Shown here piece after piece: positions 54,692-64,000 of a DNA stretch of 64,000 nucleotides. The position numbers and the translations under genes are program-made. Origin of the DNA: Lentzea albidocapillata (lineage in GTDB: Bacteria; Actinomycetota; Actinomycetes; Mycobacteriales; Pseudonocardiaceae); NCBI RefSeq assembly GCF_000719115.1, contig NZ_JOEA01000009.1:310001-374000 (forward strand), written 5' to 3'. Position 1 is the stretch's first letter. Every line of letters begins with the position of its first letter. The notes beneath the pieces were generated by a model. That model did not search any database and was not told the DNA's origin. It saw only the letters and a program-made list of their open reading frames with translations.

Positions 54692-55869
54692 CGTCCGATT
54701 TCCTGTCACGCAAGGCAGCCATCGCCGGCATCGGCGCGACCGAGTTCTCCAAGGACTCCGGCCGCAGCGAGCTCCGGCTCGCGGCGGAGGCCGTGCTGGC
54801 CGCGCTGGAGGACGCCGGCATCACCCCGGCCGAGGTCGACGGCATGTCGACGTTCACCATGGAGACGAACTCCGAGAACATGGTCGCCCGCACACTGGGC
54901 ATTCCGGAGTTGACGTTCTTCAGCCGCATCCCGCACGGCGGCGGTGGTGCGTGCGGCCCCGTGCAGCAGGCCGCCATGGCGGTGGCGACCGGTGTCGCGG
55001 ACGTCGTCGTGGCCTACCGGGCGTTCAACGAGCGGTCCGGCGTGCGGTTCGGTCTCGGCCCGCCGCCCGGCAGGACCGCGGGCACCACGGAGAACGAGTA
55101 CCGCGGCTGGGTCAACCCCTATGGCCTGCTCACCCCCGCGCAGCACACCGCGATGATCGCCCGGCGGTACATGCACGTGTACGGGGCCACCAGCGAGGAC
55201 TACGGCCGGGTCGCGGTGGTCACGCGCAAGCACGCCGCGGCCAACCCGCGAGCCTGGTTCCACGGCAAGCCCATCACGCTGGCCGACCACCAGGCGTCGC
55301 GGTGGATCGCCGAGCCGCTGCACCTGCTGGACTGCTGCCAGGAGACCGACGGCGGTCAGGCGGTCGTGGTCGTCAGCGCCGAACGGGCGCGTGACCTGCG
55401 GCAGCCACCGGCGATCATCACCGCCGCGGCCCAGGGCAGCGGACCGGACCAGTACCCGATGACCAGCTACTACCGGCCGGACCTGACCCGCATCCCCGAG
55501 GTCGAGCTGTGCGCCAGGCAACTGTGGGCGCAGTCGGGCCTCGGCCCCGCCGACATCGACGCGGCGATCCTCTACGACCACTTCACCCCGTACGTGCTCA
55601 ACCAGTTGGAGGAGTACGGGTTCTGCGGGCGCGGTGAGGCCAAGGACTTCATCGCCGACGGCCACCTCGAAGTGGACGGCGCGCTGCCCACCAACACCCA
55701 CGGCGGACAGCTCGGCGAGGGCTATCTGCACGGCACCAACGGGATCGCGGAAGGCGTCCGGTTGATCCGCGGCACGTCCACCACCCAGCCCGCGAACGTT
55801 TCCAACGTCCTGGTCACCGCGGGCGTCGGGGTGCCGACCAGCGCCCTCGTGCTGTCCGTGGACCACTGA
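54688..55869 (+). CDS. SCP2/lipid-transfer-type thiolase fold aldolase, Ltp2-like
   Basis: This is a 393-residue thiolase-superfamily protein (ATGA overlap with the previous gene). Conserved features are AAIAGIGATEFSKDSGRS at the start, PHGGGGACGPVQQAAMA with Cys89, LLDCCQETDGGQA, and NTHGGQLGEGYLHGTN near residue 342. True thiolases use the N-terminal Cys plus a second Cys in CxG near the end, which is absent here. Ltp2-type members instead act as retro-aldolases, releasing a short acyl-CoA and a ketone from a hydroxyacyl-CoA in complex with a DUF35 partner. The MaoC-DUF35 protein upstream supplies that partner. A paralogue with the same motifs is encoded at 61591. Confidence 0.87.
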   Translation: MTSDFLSRKAAIAGIGATEFSKDSGRSELRLAAEAVLAALEDAGITPAEVDGMSTFTMETNSENMVARTLGIPELTFFSRIPHGGGGACGPVQQAAMAVATGVADVVVAYRAFNERSGVRFGLGPPPGRTAGTTENEYRGWVNPYGLLTPAQHTAMIARRYMHVYGATSEDYGRVAVVTRKHAAANPRAWFHGKPITLADHQASRWIAEPLHLLDCCQETDGGQAVVVVSAERARDLRQPPAIITAAAQGSGPDQYPMTSYYRPDLTRIPEVELCARQLWAQSGLGPADIDAAILYDHFTPYVLNQLEEYGFCGRGEAKDFIADGHLEVDGALPTNTHGGQLGEGYLHGTNGIAEGVRLIRGTSTTQPANVSNVLVTAGVGVPTSALVLSVDH

Positions 55870-55895
55870 TCCACGCCGAACGATAGGGAATCCCG

Positions 55896-57479
55896 ATGAT
55901 TGTCAGCAGAAAGGCGAGACGACGTGGTCTCGCACTGGCCGTTGTGGCGGTGTTCGCGCTCGCGGGTTGCACGGGAGGAAACGCCGCCTCGACGGCGCCG
56001 CCCCCGAACTCCGAGGCCGACATCGACCCGGACGCGATCCTCAGGTTCAGCTCGGCCGCGCCGCTGCCGCTGCTGGACCCGGTGTTGCAGCCCTCGTACG
56101 GACTCCAGGGCTACCTCGCGCTGGTCTACGACCGGCTGACGATGATCGACAAGGACAACCGGGTCATCCCCGGCTTGGCGACCGAGTGGAAGTTCGCTCC
56201 GGACGGCACGCACCTGGAGGTGAAGCTGCGGTCGGACGTGAAGTTCCACGACGGCACCGTGTTCGACGCGGCGGCCGTGAAGGCGAACATCGACCGCGGC
56301 AAGAACTTCCCCGGCAGCACGGTGAAGGCCGCGCTGGCCGACATCACCGCCGTCGAGGTGGTGGACCCGACCACGGTCCGGCTGGCGCTGGCCAAGGGCA
56401 CGGGCGTGCAGCTGCCCAGCTCGCTGGCGACGAACGCGGGCATGATGGTGAGCCCGAAGGCGATCGGCGATCCGGCCTCGGACCTGTCCAGCAAGCCCGG
56501 TAACGCGGGTTCCGGGCCGTACGTGGTGTCCGAGTTCGTGCCGCAGGAGAAGCTCGTCGTGAAGAAGGCCCCGGGCTACTGGGACCCGAAGGCGGGAAGG
56601 CTCGCCGGCATCCAGCTCGAACGGGTGCCGGAGGCCAGCACCCGGCTCAAGGGCGTCCAGACCGGGCAGACGGACCTGTCGTACGTCAGCTCGGCCAACG
56701 ACCTGGCGCAGGCCAAGCAGCTGTCCGAGACCGGTCAGCTGAACTTCCTCCCGGTGACCTACCGCAACGTGATCGGCGTCTACCTCCGGGCCGGTCGAGG
56801 CGACCTGGTCAAGCCCGAGGTGCGCCAGGCGATCGCGCACGCCATCGACCCGGAGGCCGTCAACGCGCTGTTCTCGGGCATGTGCGCGCCGCATCGCCAA
56901 CTGCACCCCGACGGCGAGTGGCCGGCGATCAAGAACTACAAGTACCCCTATGGCTTCGACGCGGCCAAGGCCAAGTCACTGGTCACGGCCGCGGGCGGGG
57001 CCAAGGTGGACATCACGTTCGCCGCGGGCACCAACGCCGAGCAGCCGGCCAACGTGGTGCAGGGCGCGCTGGCCGCGGCGGGGATCGACGCCAATCTCAA
57101 CCCGGTGCCCAACTCGGAGAGCGAGGCCCGGTTCATCGCGGGCGACTTCGAACTGCTGGTCGCCTCGTCGATGAGCCCGAAGATCGACCCCGCCGACACG
57201 GTGAACACCTTCCTGCTCGGCACGTACAAGCTCGCCGCCAAACCCGCTCTGGTCCAGGACCTCGCGGCCGAGGCGGGCGACCCCGCCCTGTCCCAGGAGC
57301 AGCGCGCGCCGCTGTACGAGCGGATCTGGGCCACCACGCTCGAAGAAGCCTGGTACGTCCCGATCTGCAGGCTCACCAACGCCGCCATCTCCAACAACAA
57401 GGTCATGTTCGTCGACGACGTGCCGTGGGCCGACATCGGTATCTGGGACCTGCGCAACGTGGCCATGAGGAAGGGCTGA
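55896..57479 (+). CDS. ABC transporter substrate-binding lipoprotein (family 5)
   Basis: This is a 527-residue extracellular lipoprotein. The signal peptide ends in the lipobox LAGC with the lipidated Cys at residue 25 (FALAGC). Family-5 features are RFSSAAPLPLLDPVLQPSYG, VIPGLATEWKFAPDGTHLEV and LRSDVKFHDGTVFDAAAVKA, then GSGPYVVSEFVPQEKLVV. This family binds oligopeptides, nickel chelates, sugars or other bulky solutes. It is followed by two permeases and two ATPases, forming a complete importer between two aldolase gene sets. I infer it delivers the compound these enzymes degrade, perhaps a conjugated or amphipathic acid, rather than a simple peptide. Confidence 0.9.
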   Translation: MIVSRKARRRGLALAVVAVFALAGCTGGNAASTAPPPNSEADIDPDAILRFSSAAPLPLLDPVLQPSYGLQGYLALVYDRLTMIDKDNRVIPGLATEWKFAPDGTHLEVKLRSDVKFHDGTVFDAAAVKANIDRGKNFPGSTVKAALADITAVEVVDPTTVRLALAKGTGVQLPSSLATNAGMMVSPKAIGDPASDLSSKPGNAGSGPYVVSEFVPQEKLVVKKAPGYWDPKAGRLAGIQLERVPEASTRLKGVQTGQTDLSYVSSANDLAQAKQLSETGQLNFLPVTYRNVIGVYLRAGRGDLVKPEVRQAIAHAIDPEAVNALFSGMCAPHRQLHPDGEWPAIKNYKYPYGFDAAKAKSLVTAAGGAKVDITFAAGTNAEQPANVVQGALAAAGIDANLNPVPNSESEARFIAGDFELLVASSMSPKIDPADTVNTFLLGTYKLAAKPALVQDLAAEAGDPALSQEQRAPLYERIWATTLEEAWYVPICRLTNAAISNNKVMFVDDVPWADIGIWDLRNVAMRKG

Positions 57480-57531
57480 CCGCTCGCGCGGTCGACGGCC
57501 ACCCCCACCACCCCGAGTCAAGGAACACACC

Positions 57532-58473
57532 ATGCTGCGATACGCAGGCAGGCGACTTCTGGCGGCGATTCCGCTGCTGCTCGTGGTACCACTGCTGGTC
57601 TTCCTGTTGATCGACCTGGCACCGGGCGACCAGGCGGTGGTCCTCGCGGGCGAGGAACCGACCCCGGAACGCATCGCCGCGATCCGGGAGCAACTCGGTC
57701 TGGACCAGTCCGTCGTGGAGCGGTACCTGCGGTGGGTGGCCGGAGCGGTGCAGGGCGATCTGGGCCGTTCGTTCATGTCCGATCAGTCCGTCACCGACCT
57801 GCTGGTGCGGCGGATGTCCACCACGATGTCACTGGTACTGGTGGCGATGGTGATGGCGGTGCTGATCGGCGTTGTCCTGGCGGTCGCGTCGGCCATGCGG
57901 CCCGGCGGGTTCCTCGACCGGGCGGCGAACTGGCTCGCCTCGATCGCCATCGCGATCCCGGCGTTCTGGTTCGCCCTCGTGCTGGCTTCGCTGTTCGCGG
58001 TGACCTACCAGCTGTTCCCGGCGTTCGGGTACCAGCCGCTGTCGGCGGGCTTCGGGCCGTGGCTGTCGCACCTGTTCCTACCAGGACTGGCGCTCGGCCT
58101 GCTGCCGGCGGCGGAGGTCACCCTGCAGTTGCGTTCGGCGCTCGGGCAGGTGCTCAAGTCGGACTTCATCCTCAACGCCGAGGCGAAGGGGATGAGCCGG
58201 GCCACCGTCGTGCTGAAACACGGTCTGAAGAACGCCGCCATCCCGGTGATCACGGTGTTCGGCTTCCGGGTGTCGGAAGTGCTCGCGGGCACCGTCACCA
58301 TCGAGCTGATCTTCAACATGCCGGGTCTGGGCCGGCTGGCGGTGGACAGCGTGCAGAGCCGGGACATCCCGGTACTGCTGGGTTTCGTGCTGTTCTCCAC
58401 AGTCGTGGTCGTCCTGGTGAACCTCCTCGTCGACGTCTCCTACGGCTACTTCAACCCGAAGGTGCGGACATGA
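57532..58473 (+). CDS. ABC transporter permease, DppB-type
   Basis: This is a 313-residue inner-membrane subunit with about six hydrophobic segments. The N-terminal MLRYAGRRLLAAIPLLLVVP and the loop LDQSVVERYLRWVAGAVQGD then LGRSF are typical of DppB/OppB permeases. The EAA-type loop that contacts the ATPases is NAEAKGMSRATVVLKHGLKN. AAGGAA lies eight bases before the ATG, 52 bp after the binding-protein stop. Its stop overlaps the next permease start (ATGA). Confidence 0.9.
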   Translation: MLRYAGRRLLAAIPLLLVVPLLVFLLIDLAPGDQAVVLAGEEPTPERIAAIREQLGLDQSVVERYLRWVAGAVQGDLGRSFMSDQSVTDLLVRRMSTTMSLVLVAMVMAVLIGVVLAVASAMRPGGFLDRAANWLASIAIAIPAFWFALVLASLFAVTYQLFPAFGYQPLSAGFGPWLSHLFLPGLALGLLPAAEVTLQLRSALGQVLKSDFILNAEAKGMSRATVVLKHGLKNAAIPVITVFGFRVSEVLAGTVTIELIFNMPGLGRLAVDSVQSRDIPVLLGFVLFSTVVVVLVNLLVDVSYGYFNPKVRT

Positions 58474-59333
58474 CAACGCCGACCACCGGGCGACCGACGA
58501 TCCTGCGTGGCGTCCTGCGGCGCAGGTCGACGGTGTTCGCCGCCGTCTTCATCGCCTTGCTGGTGCTCGTCGCGGTCCTGGCACCGTGGATCGCGCCCTA
58601 CGAGCCCAACGCGCAGAACCTGCTGGTGCGGTTGCGCGCACCCAGCGCCGAGCACCTGCTCGGCACCGACGACTACGGCCGGGATGTGCTGAGCCGCTTG
58701 ATGTTCGGCGCGCGGGTGTCGCTGTGGGCGGCGCTTCAGGCGGTCGCCGTCGCGTTCGTCCTCGGTCTGCCGCTCGGTCTGCTCGCCGGCTACCGCGCCG
58801 GCTGGGTCGGCGTGGTGCTGACCCGCCTCATGGACGCGTTGATGAGCGCACCGTCCCTGGTTCTGGCCATCACGATCGTGGCGGTGCTCGGCGCCGGCAT
58901 CACCAACGCGATGCTGGCCGTCGGGCTGGTGATGGCGCCCCGCTTCTTCCGCGTGGCGCGCGCGGCCACCATGGACATCCGCCACGAGACGTACATCGAG
59001 GCTTCGGTGACGTTGGGGTGCAGCACATTGCGCACCACGATGCGGCACATCCTGCCCAACGTGCTGCCACCGATCGTGCTGGTGATGTCGGTGTCGCTGG
59101 GCAGCGCCGTCGCCGCCGAGGCAGGCCTCAGCTTCCTGGGCCTCGGCGTCCGGCCGCCCGGCGCCAGCTGGGGTTCGATGCTGTCCACCGCGTCGTCCAA
59201 CATGTCGTTGGCGCCGCACCTGGTCTGGCCGCCCGGCGTGATGATCTTCCTGACCGTGCTCGCGTTCACGTACCTCGGCGACGGCGTGCGGCGGGCGCTG
59301 GTGCGCAGCCGGTCCGGCGGAAACGGAGACTGA
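58470..59333 (+). CDS. ABC transporter permease, DppC-type
   Basis: This 287-residue inner-membrane subunit partners the DppB-type permease. ATG 58470 overlaps the previous stop. The N-terminal OppC-like segment (STVFAAVFIALLVLVAVLAPWIAPYEPN) is followed by the family block HLLGTDDYGRDVLSRLMFGAR and the EAA-type loop YIEASVTLGCSTLRTTMRHILPN. C-terminal FLGLGVRPPGASWGSML and TYLGDGVRRAL are standard. The next gene starts one base after its stop. Confidence 0.9.
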   Translation: MTTPTTGRPTILRGVLRRRSTVFAAVFIALLVLVAVLAPWIAPYEPNAQNLLVRLRAPSAEHLLGTDDYGRDVLSRLMFGARVSLWAALQAVAVAFVLGLPLGLLAGYRAGWVGVVLTRLMDALMSAPSLVLAITIVAVLGAGITNAMLAVGLVMAPRFFRVARAATMDIRHETYIEASVTLGCSTLRTTMRHILPNVLPPIVLVMSVSLGSAVAAEAGLSFLGLGVRPPGASWGSMLSTASSNMSLAPHLVWPPGVMIFLTVLAFTYLGDGVRRALVRSRSGGNGD

Positions 59334-59334
59334 T

Positions 59335-60335
59335 ATGACCGACGACGTTCTTCTGGACGTGCGCGACCTCACGGTCGAGTTCCCCGACGACACCGGCCGA
59401 GGCTGGGTCCGTGCGGTGGAGGGGGTGACGTTCAGCCTCCGGCGGGGTGAGGCGATGGCGTTGGTCGGGGAGTCGGGCTCAGGCAAGACCGTGACGTCGC
59501 TGGCGGTGATGGGCCTGACCGGGGCGACCGGCGGCCGGATCACGGCAGGCACCGTGACGTTCGACGGCGAGGAGCTCACCGGCGGAGACGCGAAGCGCTG
59601 GCGGCGGTTGCGCGGCCCCGGCATGGGCATGATCTTTCAGCAGCCGAGCCGCAGCCTCAACCCCGCGTACCCGGTCGGTGACCAGATCGCCGAGTCGGTC
59701 CGCCGCCACCTCGGCCTGAACCGCAGGCAGGCGCGGGCACGCGCGGTGGAGATGCTGGAACTGGTGCAGATACCCCGTGCGGCGCAACGGGTGGACGAGT
59801 ACCCGCACGCGTTCAGCGGTGGCATGTGCCAGCGGGTGATGATCGCGATGGTGATGGCGTGCAACCCGCGCCTGCTGATCGCCGACGAACCGACCACGGC
59901 GCTGGACGTGACCGTGCAGGAGCGGATTCTGGAGCTGCTGCGCGACCTGCGCGAGCAGACCGGTGTCTCGCTGCTGTTCGTCAGCCACGACCTGGCGGTG
60001 GTCGCGGAGCTGTGTCAGGAGGTGGTCGTGATGTACGCGGGCGAGATCGCCGAGCGGGGCACCGCCTCCGAGGTGTTCTACCGGCCGCGCCACCCGTACA
60101 CCGCCGGTCTGCTCGCGGCCATCCCGAACGCCCGGCACCGGACCGCCGACCGGCGGCTGGTGGCGATCCCCGGCGGCATCCCGGCACCGGGCGGCTGGCC
60201 CGTGGGGTGCCGCTTCCACGACCGGTGCTCGTTCAGCGAGGCGGGCCGGTGCGACACGACGCACCCACTGTTGGACGTTGACCGCGCGCGCTGCCTGCGG
60301 GCGCCGGAGATCCGGTTGGAAGGGGTGGTGATCTG

Positions 60336-60336
<1 letters not shown>
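59335..60336 (+). CDS. ABC transporter ATPase, DppD-type
   Basis: This is a 333-residue nucleotide-binding subunit. Walker A is GESGSGKT (45-52), the signature is FSGGMCQRV, and Walker B is LLIADEPTTALD. The C-terminal oligopeptide-transporter extension has the Cys-containing block GCRFHDRCSFSEAGRC, which in DppD/OppD homologues can carry an iron-sulfur cluster. It forms a heterodimer with the ATPase encoded next; the two genes overlap by one base. ATP hydrolysis powers import through the two permeases. Confidence 0.92.
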
Positions 60337-61171
<835 letters not shown>

Positions 61172-61175
<4 letters not shown>

Positions 61176-61594
61176 ACGGCGCATCGGGGCCGCAGTCCGC
61201 GGTGCCCGTTCCGGTGGTGACCGAGGACAACGCGTTCTGGTTCGCGGCGGCCCGTGAAGGCAGGCTGGTGATCCAGCGCTGTGTGCCGTGCGGCGAGTTG
61301 CGCCATCCGCCCGCTCCGACGTGCGCCCTCTGCCGGTCGTTCGACTGGGACTGCGTCGAGGCGTGCGGCCGGGGCACGCTGCACAGTTACGCGATCGCCT
61401 ACTACCCGAAGGATCCGGCGTTCGACTACCCCCTGGTGATCGGCCTCGCCGAACTGGCCGAGGGTGTGCGGATCGTCGCGGACATGCCCGGCGCGGACCC
61501 GTCGCGGATCGCGATCGGCCTGCCGGTGGAGGTCGTGTTCGCTCCCCACTACCGCGGCGAGCTGCTGCCGACGTTGCGCGAGGTGCGGTCATGA
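61172..61594 (+). CDS. Stand-alone DUF35 zinc-ribbon/OB-fold protein
   Basis: This 140-residue protein starts at GTG 61172 and matches the C-terminal half of the MaoC-DUF35 fusion at 52219. It has DNAFWFAAAREGRLVIQRC, then Cys37, Cys40, Cys51 and Cys54 (CVPCG...CALC), and an OB fold with HSYAIAYYPKDPAFDYPLVI. DUF35 proteins bind and activate Ltp-type thiolase-fold aldolases and may position acyl-CoA. The thiolase gene that follows overlaps it by four bases, so this is very likely its dedicated partner. No MaoC domain accompanies it, so any hydration step must be supplied by the first set or by a gene outside the window. Confidence 0.87.
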
Positions 61595-62766
61595 CGTTGT
61601 CCGGGGTCGCGGCCATCGCGGGCATCGGCGCGACGGAGTTCTCCAAGAACTCCGGTCGCAGCGAGTGGCGGCTGGCGTGCGAAAGTGTGCTGGCCGCGCT
61701 GGCCGACGCCGGTTTGCCGCCGGAGGACGTGGACGGCGTCTCGCTGTTCACGATGGAGAACAACCCGGAGATCGCGGTCGCGCGGGCACTCGGCATCCCC
61801 CGGCTGAGGTTCTTCAGCCGGATTCCGCACGGTGGTGGCGGCGCGTGCGCCCCCGTGCAGCAGGCCGCGATGGCGATCGCCACCGGTGTGGCCGAGGTCG
61901 TGGTGGTCTACCGGGCATTCAACGAGCGGTCCGGCAACCGGTTCGGGGCGGGACCGCCGCCGTTCGCCTACCAGGCGACCACCGACCAGGAGTACCGCAA
62001 CTGGATCAACCCCTACGGCCTGCTGACCCCGGCCCAGCAGGAGGCCGTCGTCGCCCGCCGGTACATGCACGAGTTCGGCGCCACGACTGAGGACTTCGGC
62101 CGGATATCGGTGCTGGCGCGTAAGTACGCCGCCACCAATCCGAAGGCCTGGTTCTACGGCAAACCGATCACCCTGGCCGACCATCAGGCGTCCCGCTGGA
62201 TCGTGGACCCGTTGCGGCTGCTGGACTGCTGCCAGGAGACCGACGGCGGCCAGGCGTTGGTGATCACGAGTGTGGAGCGGGCACGGGACCTGCGGCACCC
62301 GCCCGCCGTGATCCGGGCCGCCGCCCAGGGCATCGGTCCGCAGCAGATCTCGATGAGCAGCTTCTCCCGGCCCCGGATCGACGATCTGCCCGAGGTCCGG
62401 GTCTGCGCCGAGCAACTGTGGCAGCAGAGCGGACTGCGTCCGGCCGACATGGACGCCGCGATCCTGTACGACGCGTTCACCCCCATGGTGTTGCTGCAGC
62501 TGGAGCAGTACGGATTCTGCGGCCGGGGCGAGGGAAAGGACTTCGTCCGGGACGGACACCTCGAACTGGACGGCTCGCTACCGGTGAACACCAACGGCGG
62601 CCAACTGGGTGAGGGTTACGTGCACGGCGTGAACGGCATCGCCGAGGGGGTCCGGCTGGTCCGCCGCACGTCGGTCAACCAGCCCGTCCGCCCGGTCGAC
62701 CACGTGCTGGTGACCGGTGGCTCGCCGGTGCCGACCAGCGGCCTGGTGCTCGGAGTGGACCGGTGA
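61591..62766 (+). CDS. SCP2/lipid-transfer-type thiolase fold aldolase, second copy
   Basis: This 391-residue paralogue of the protein at 54688 has the same landmarks: IAGIGATEFSKNSGRSEWRL, PHGGGGACAPVQQAAMA, LLDCCQETDGGQA and NTNGGQLGEGYVHGVNG. The two are similar over their full length, pointing to duplication within the locus and then specialisation. With the DUF35 partner encoded directly upstream (ATGA overlap) it probably performs a second retro-aldol cleavage, or acts on a related intermediate. Thiolytic activity is the alternative, but the second thiolase Cys (CxG) is not seen. Confidence 0.86.
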   Translation: MTLSGVAAIAGIGATEFSKNSGRSEWRLACESVLAALADAGLPPEDVDGVSLFTMENNPEIAVARALGIPRLRFFSRIPHGGGGACAPVQQAAMAIATGVAEVVVVYRAFNERSGNRFGAGPPPFAYQATTDQEYRNWINPYGLLTPAQQEAVVARRYMHEFGATTEDFGRISVLARKYAATNPKAWFYGKPITLADHQASRWIVDPLRLLDCCQETDGGQALVITSVERARDLRHPPAVIRAAAQGIGPQQISMSSFSRPRIDDLPEVRVCAEQLWQQSGLRPADMDAAILYDAFTPMVLLQLEQYGFCGRGEGKDFVRDGHLELDGSLPVNTNGGQLGEGYVHGVNGIAEGVRLVRRTSVNQPVRPVDHVLVTGGSPVPTSGLVLGVDR

Positions 62767-63476
62767 CCACGCCGCTGACCTCACGCCAGGTCTTCTTCGC
62801 CTTTCCCCGGATCTCGGACCCGGCCCGCCACCACGACTACAACGCCTGGCACCAGCTTGACCACCGCCCGGAGAACCTGGCGCTGCCCGGCGTCGTCCAC
62901 GGGGACCGCTGGGTTCGCTCGCCGGACTGCGCCGCGGCCGGCCAGGCTCCGTCGCCCCTGCTCTCGAGCTTCCACTACCTGGCGATGTACTGGTTCGCCG
63001 AACCGGCATCGCGTTCGATCGAGGAGTGGAAGGCACTCGGGGAGAGCACCCGCCGCGCGGGTCGTCGTCCCGACCTGGCCTACACGACGCGCCCGCTGCT
63101 GGGTTTCTTCCGGCCGCTGCGCGGAGTTGTGCACCCGCGCGCCGGTATCTCCGCCGCCGCACTGCCGTTCCGGCCGCACCGTGGCGTCCACGTGACGGTG
63201 ACCGACCCGCAGGGGGCCGATCCACCGGACCTCGCCCAGGTGCTCGAGCTCGACGGCGTGCTGGGTGGCTGGACGTTCGACAGCGAGGCGGTGAGTGCCG
63301 AGGGCCTGGACGGCACGCGGCGACCGCTGTCGGCGTCGCTCCGAGTCACGCTGTACTACCTGGACCGCGACCCGGTCGCGTTCGCCCCACCGCCCACCAC
63401 CGGGGAACTGCTGCTGAGCAGCCCGCTGCGGACCATCGAGCCGTGGCGGTGGACCTGGTTCGAGGAGGCCCGATGA
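62763..63476 (+). CDS. Unrecognised protein of the catabolic operon
   Basis: This is a 237-residue soluble protein with a GTG start overlapping the thiolase stop (GTGA) and a stop overlapping the next SDR start. The first 60 residues (FFAFPRISDPARHHDYNAWH, then QLDHRPENLALPGVV) recall the ferredoxin-like dimeric alpha/beta-barrel (EthD-like) fold, in which a WHxxDHxPE type motif lines a small-molecule pocket. A second, weaker repeat of that fold may follow from about residue 135 (RGVHVTVTDPQGADPPDLAQ). I do not recognise the family. Tight coupling to the aldolase and SDR suggests a role in the same pathway, perhaps isomerase-like or substrate-binding. Confidence 0.75.
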   Translation: MTTPLTSRQVFFAFPRISDPARHHDYNAWHQLDHRPENLALPGVVHGDRWVRSPDCAAAGQAPSPLLSSFHYLAMYWFAEPASRSIEEWKALGESTRRAGRRPDLAYTTRPLLGFFRPLRGVVHPRAGISAAALPFRPHRGVHVTVTDPQGADPPDLAQVLELDGVLGGWTFDSEAVSAEGLDGTRRPLSASLRVTLYYLDRDPVAFAPPPTTGELLLSSPLRTIEPWRWTWFEEAR

Positions 63477-64000
63477 CCGTGGACCGCGACCGCTACGGCC
63501 CGTGGGCGGTGATAGCGGGCGGCTCGGAGGGCGTGGGCGCGGCCCTGGCGCGCCGCCTTGCGGACGCTGGCGTCAATCTCGTCCTCGTCGCCCGCAAACC
63601 CGGTCCGCTGCACGACCTCGCGGACTCGGTACGGCGATCGGGCGTGCTGGTCCGGCCACTGGCCGTGGACCTTCTCGCGTCCGACGCGATCGCCGCCGTC
63701 CGGGACGCCACCGCCGGGCTCGACGTCGGGCTGCTCGTGATCAACGCGGGTGCCAACACCCACCGCGGTGAGTTCGTCGAGTCCGATCCGGCCGGAGCGC
63801 AGCGGGTGGTCGACCTCAACATCACCGTGCGGCTGGCGCTGTGCCACCACTTCGGAGCGCAACTGAAAGCGCGCGGCCGTGGCGGCATCCTCCTGATCGG
63901 GTCGCTCGCAGGCTACGTGGGGCACGCCGGGATCGGTGTCTATGCCGCCGCCAAGGCGTTCGGCCGCATCTTCGCGGAAGGGTTGTGGCTCGAACTCCAA
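63473..64000 (+). CDS. Short-chain dehydrogenase/reductase (3' end outside window)
   Basis: The first 176 residues of an SDR are cut by the right edge. The cofactor motif is AGGSEGVGAALA (15-26), with Arg41 after beta-2 (LVARKPG) favouring NADP. INAG is at 90-93, and the triad is Ser144 (IGSLAG), Tyr157 and Lys161 (YAAAK). The motifs resemble the DltE/HSD-like SDR subgroup that acts on lipophilic ketones or alcohols. The ATG overlaps the preceding stop, so it belongs to the same rightward operon, which continues past the window. Confidence 0.85.
   Translation, partial: MTVDRDRYGPWAVIAGGSEGVGAALARRLADAGVNLVLVARKPGPLHDLADSVRRSGVLVRPLAVDLLASDAIAAVRDATAGLDVGLLVINAGANTHRGEFVESDPAGAQRVVDLNITVRLALCHHFGAQLKARGRGGILLIGSLAGYVGHAGIGVYAAAKAFGRIFAEGLWLELQ

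Overview
This is a high-GC window with strongly GC-biased third codon positions, GTG and TTG starts, ATGA/GTGA overlaps and actinobacterial catabolic gene families. I read it as the chromosome of a filamentous actinomycete, possibly Pseudonocardiales (the order is a guess). I see no rRNA, tRNA, CRISPR array or intact insertion sequence.

Region 1 (1-28449, + strand) is one reading frame of at least 9,482 residues, still open at the left edge. It is built from toxin-type modules. The left part repeats a clostridial-toxin-like GT-A glycosyltransferase domain, a helical domain, a possibly OmpA-like domain and a coiled coil. The right part repeats about 1,100-residue units: coiled coil, two alpha/beta domains, a snapalysin/metzincin-like zinc site (HEIGHxLGxxDQY) and a His/Cys domain resembling the C80/clan-CD autoprocessing domains of large toxins. 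Two other HExxH domains are inserted once. Some copies are decayed. Two small genes of unknown function follow (28523-29370), then an XRE/NB-ARC/TPR STAND regulator that looks leaderless (29456-31888).

Region 2 (32027-34953) holds two divergent secreted trypsin-like proteases, one with a P domain and one with a PPC-like tail. They are bounded by strong hairpin terminators. An orphan 3' gene end lies against the second terminator.

Region 3 (34954-42645) is a LysR regulator divergent from a five-gene catabolic operon: aldehyde dehydrogenase, class II fumarase, SDR, MHS-family symporter and a fumarase-superfamily lyase. The set fits a substrate cleaved to fumarate plus an aldehyde or semialdehyde. 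A decayed cupin-like remnant follows (42646-42990).

Region 4 (43055-64000) is an acyl-CoA side-chain catabolism locus. A divergent promoter pair at 49176-49298 carries two sites matching the published KstR2-type motif (AnCAAGnnCTTGnT), each just downstream of a -10 box. Leftward run a thioesterase, an SDR, two F420-type luciferase-like oxidoreductases and an NTF2-like protein. Rightward run an acyl-CoA synthetase, two acyl-CoA dehydrogenases, a MaoC-DUF35 fusion, a small MaoC hydratase and an SCP2-type thiolase. That is the gene content of the mycobacterial igr (chsE1/E2-chsH1/H2-ltp2) operon. A peptide-type ABC importer, a second DUF35-thiolase pair, an unknown protein and an SDR cut by the right edge follow. 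A separate LLM-NTF2-SDR operon at 43131-45270 has a related inverted repeat at its promoter. No TetR regulator gene lies in the window, so the regulator must be encoded elsewhere.
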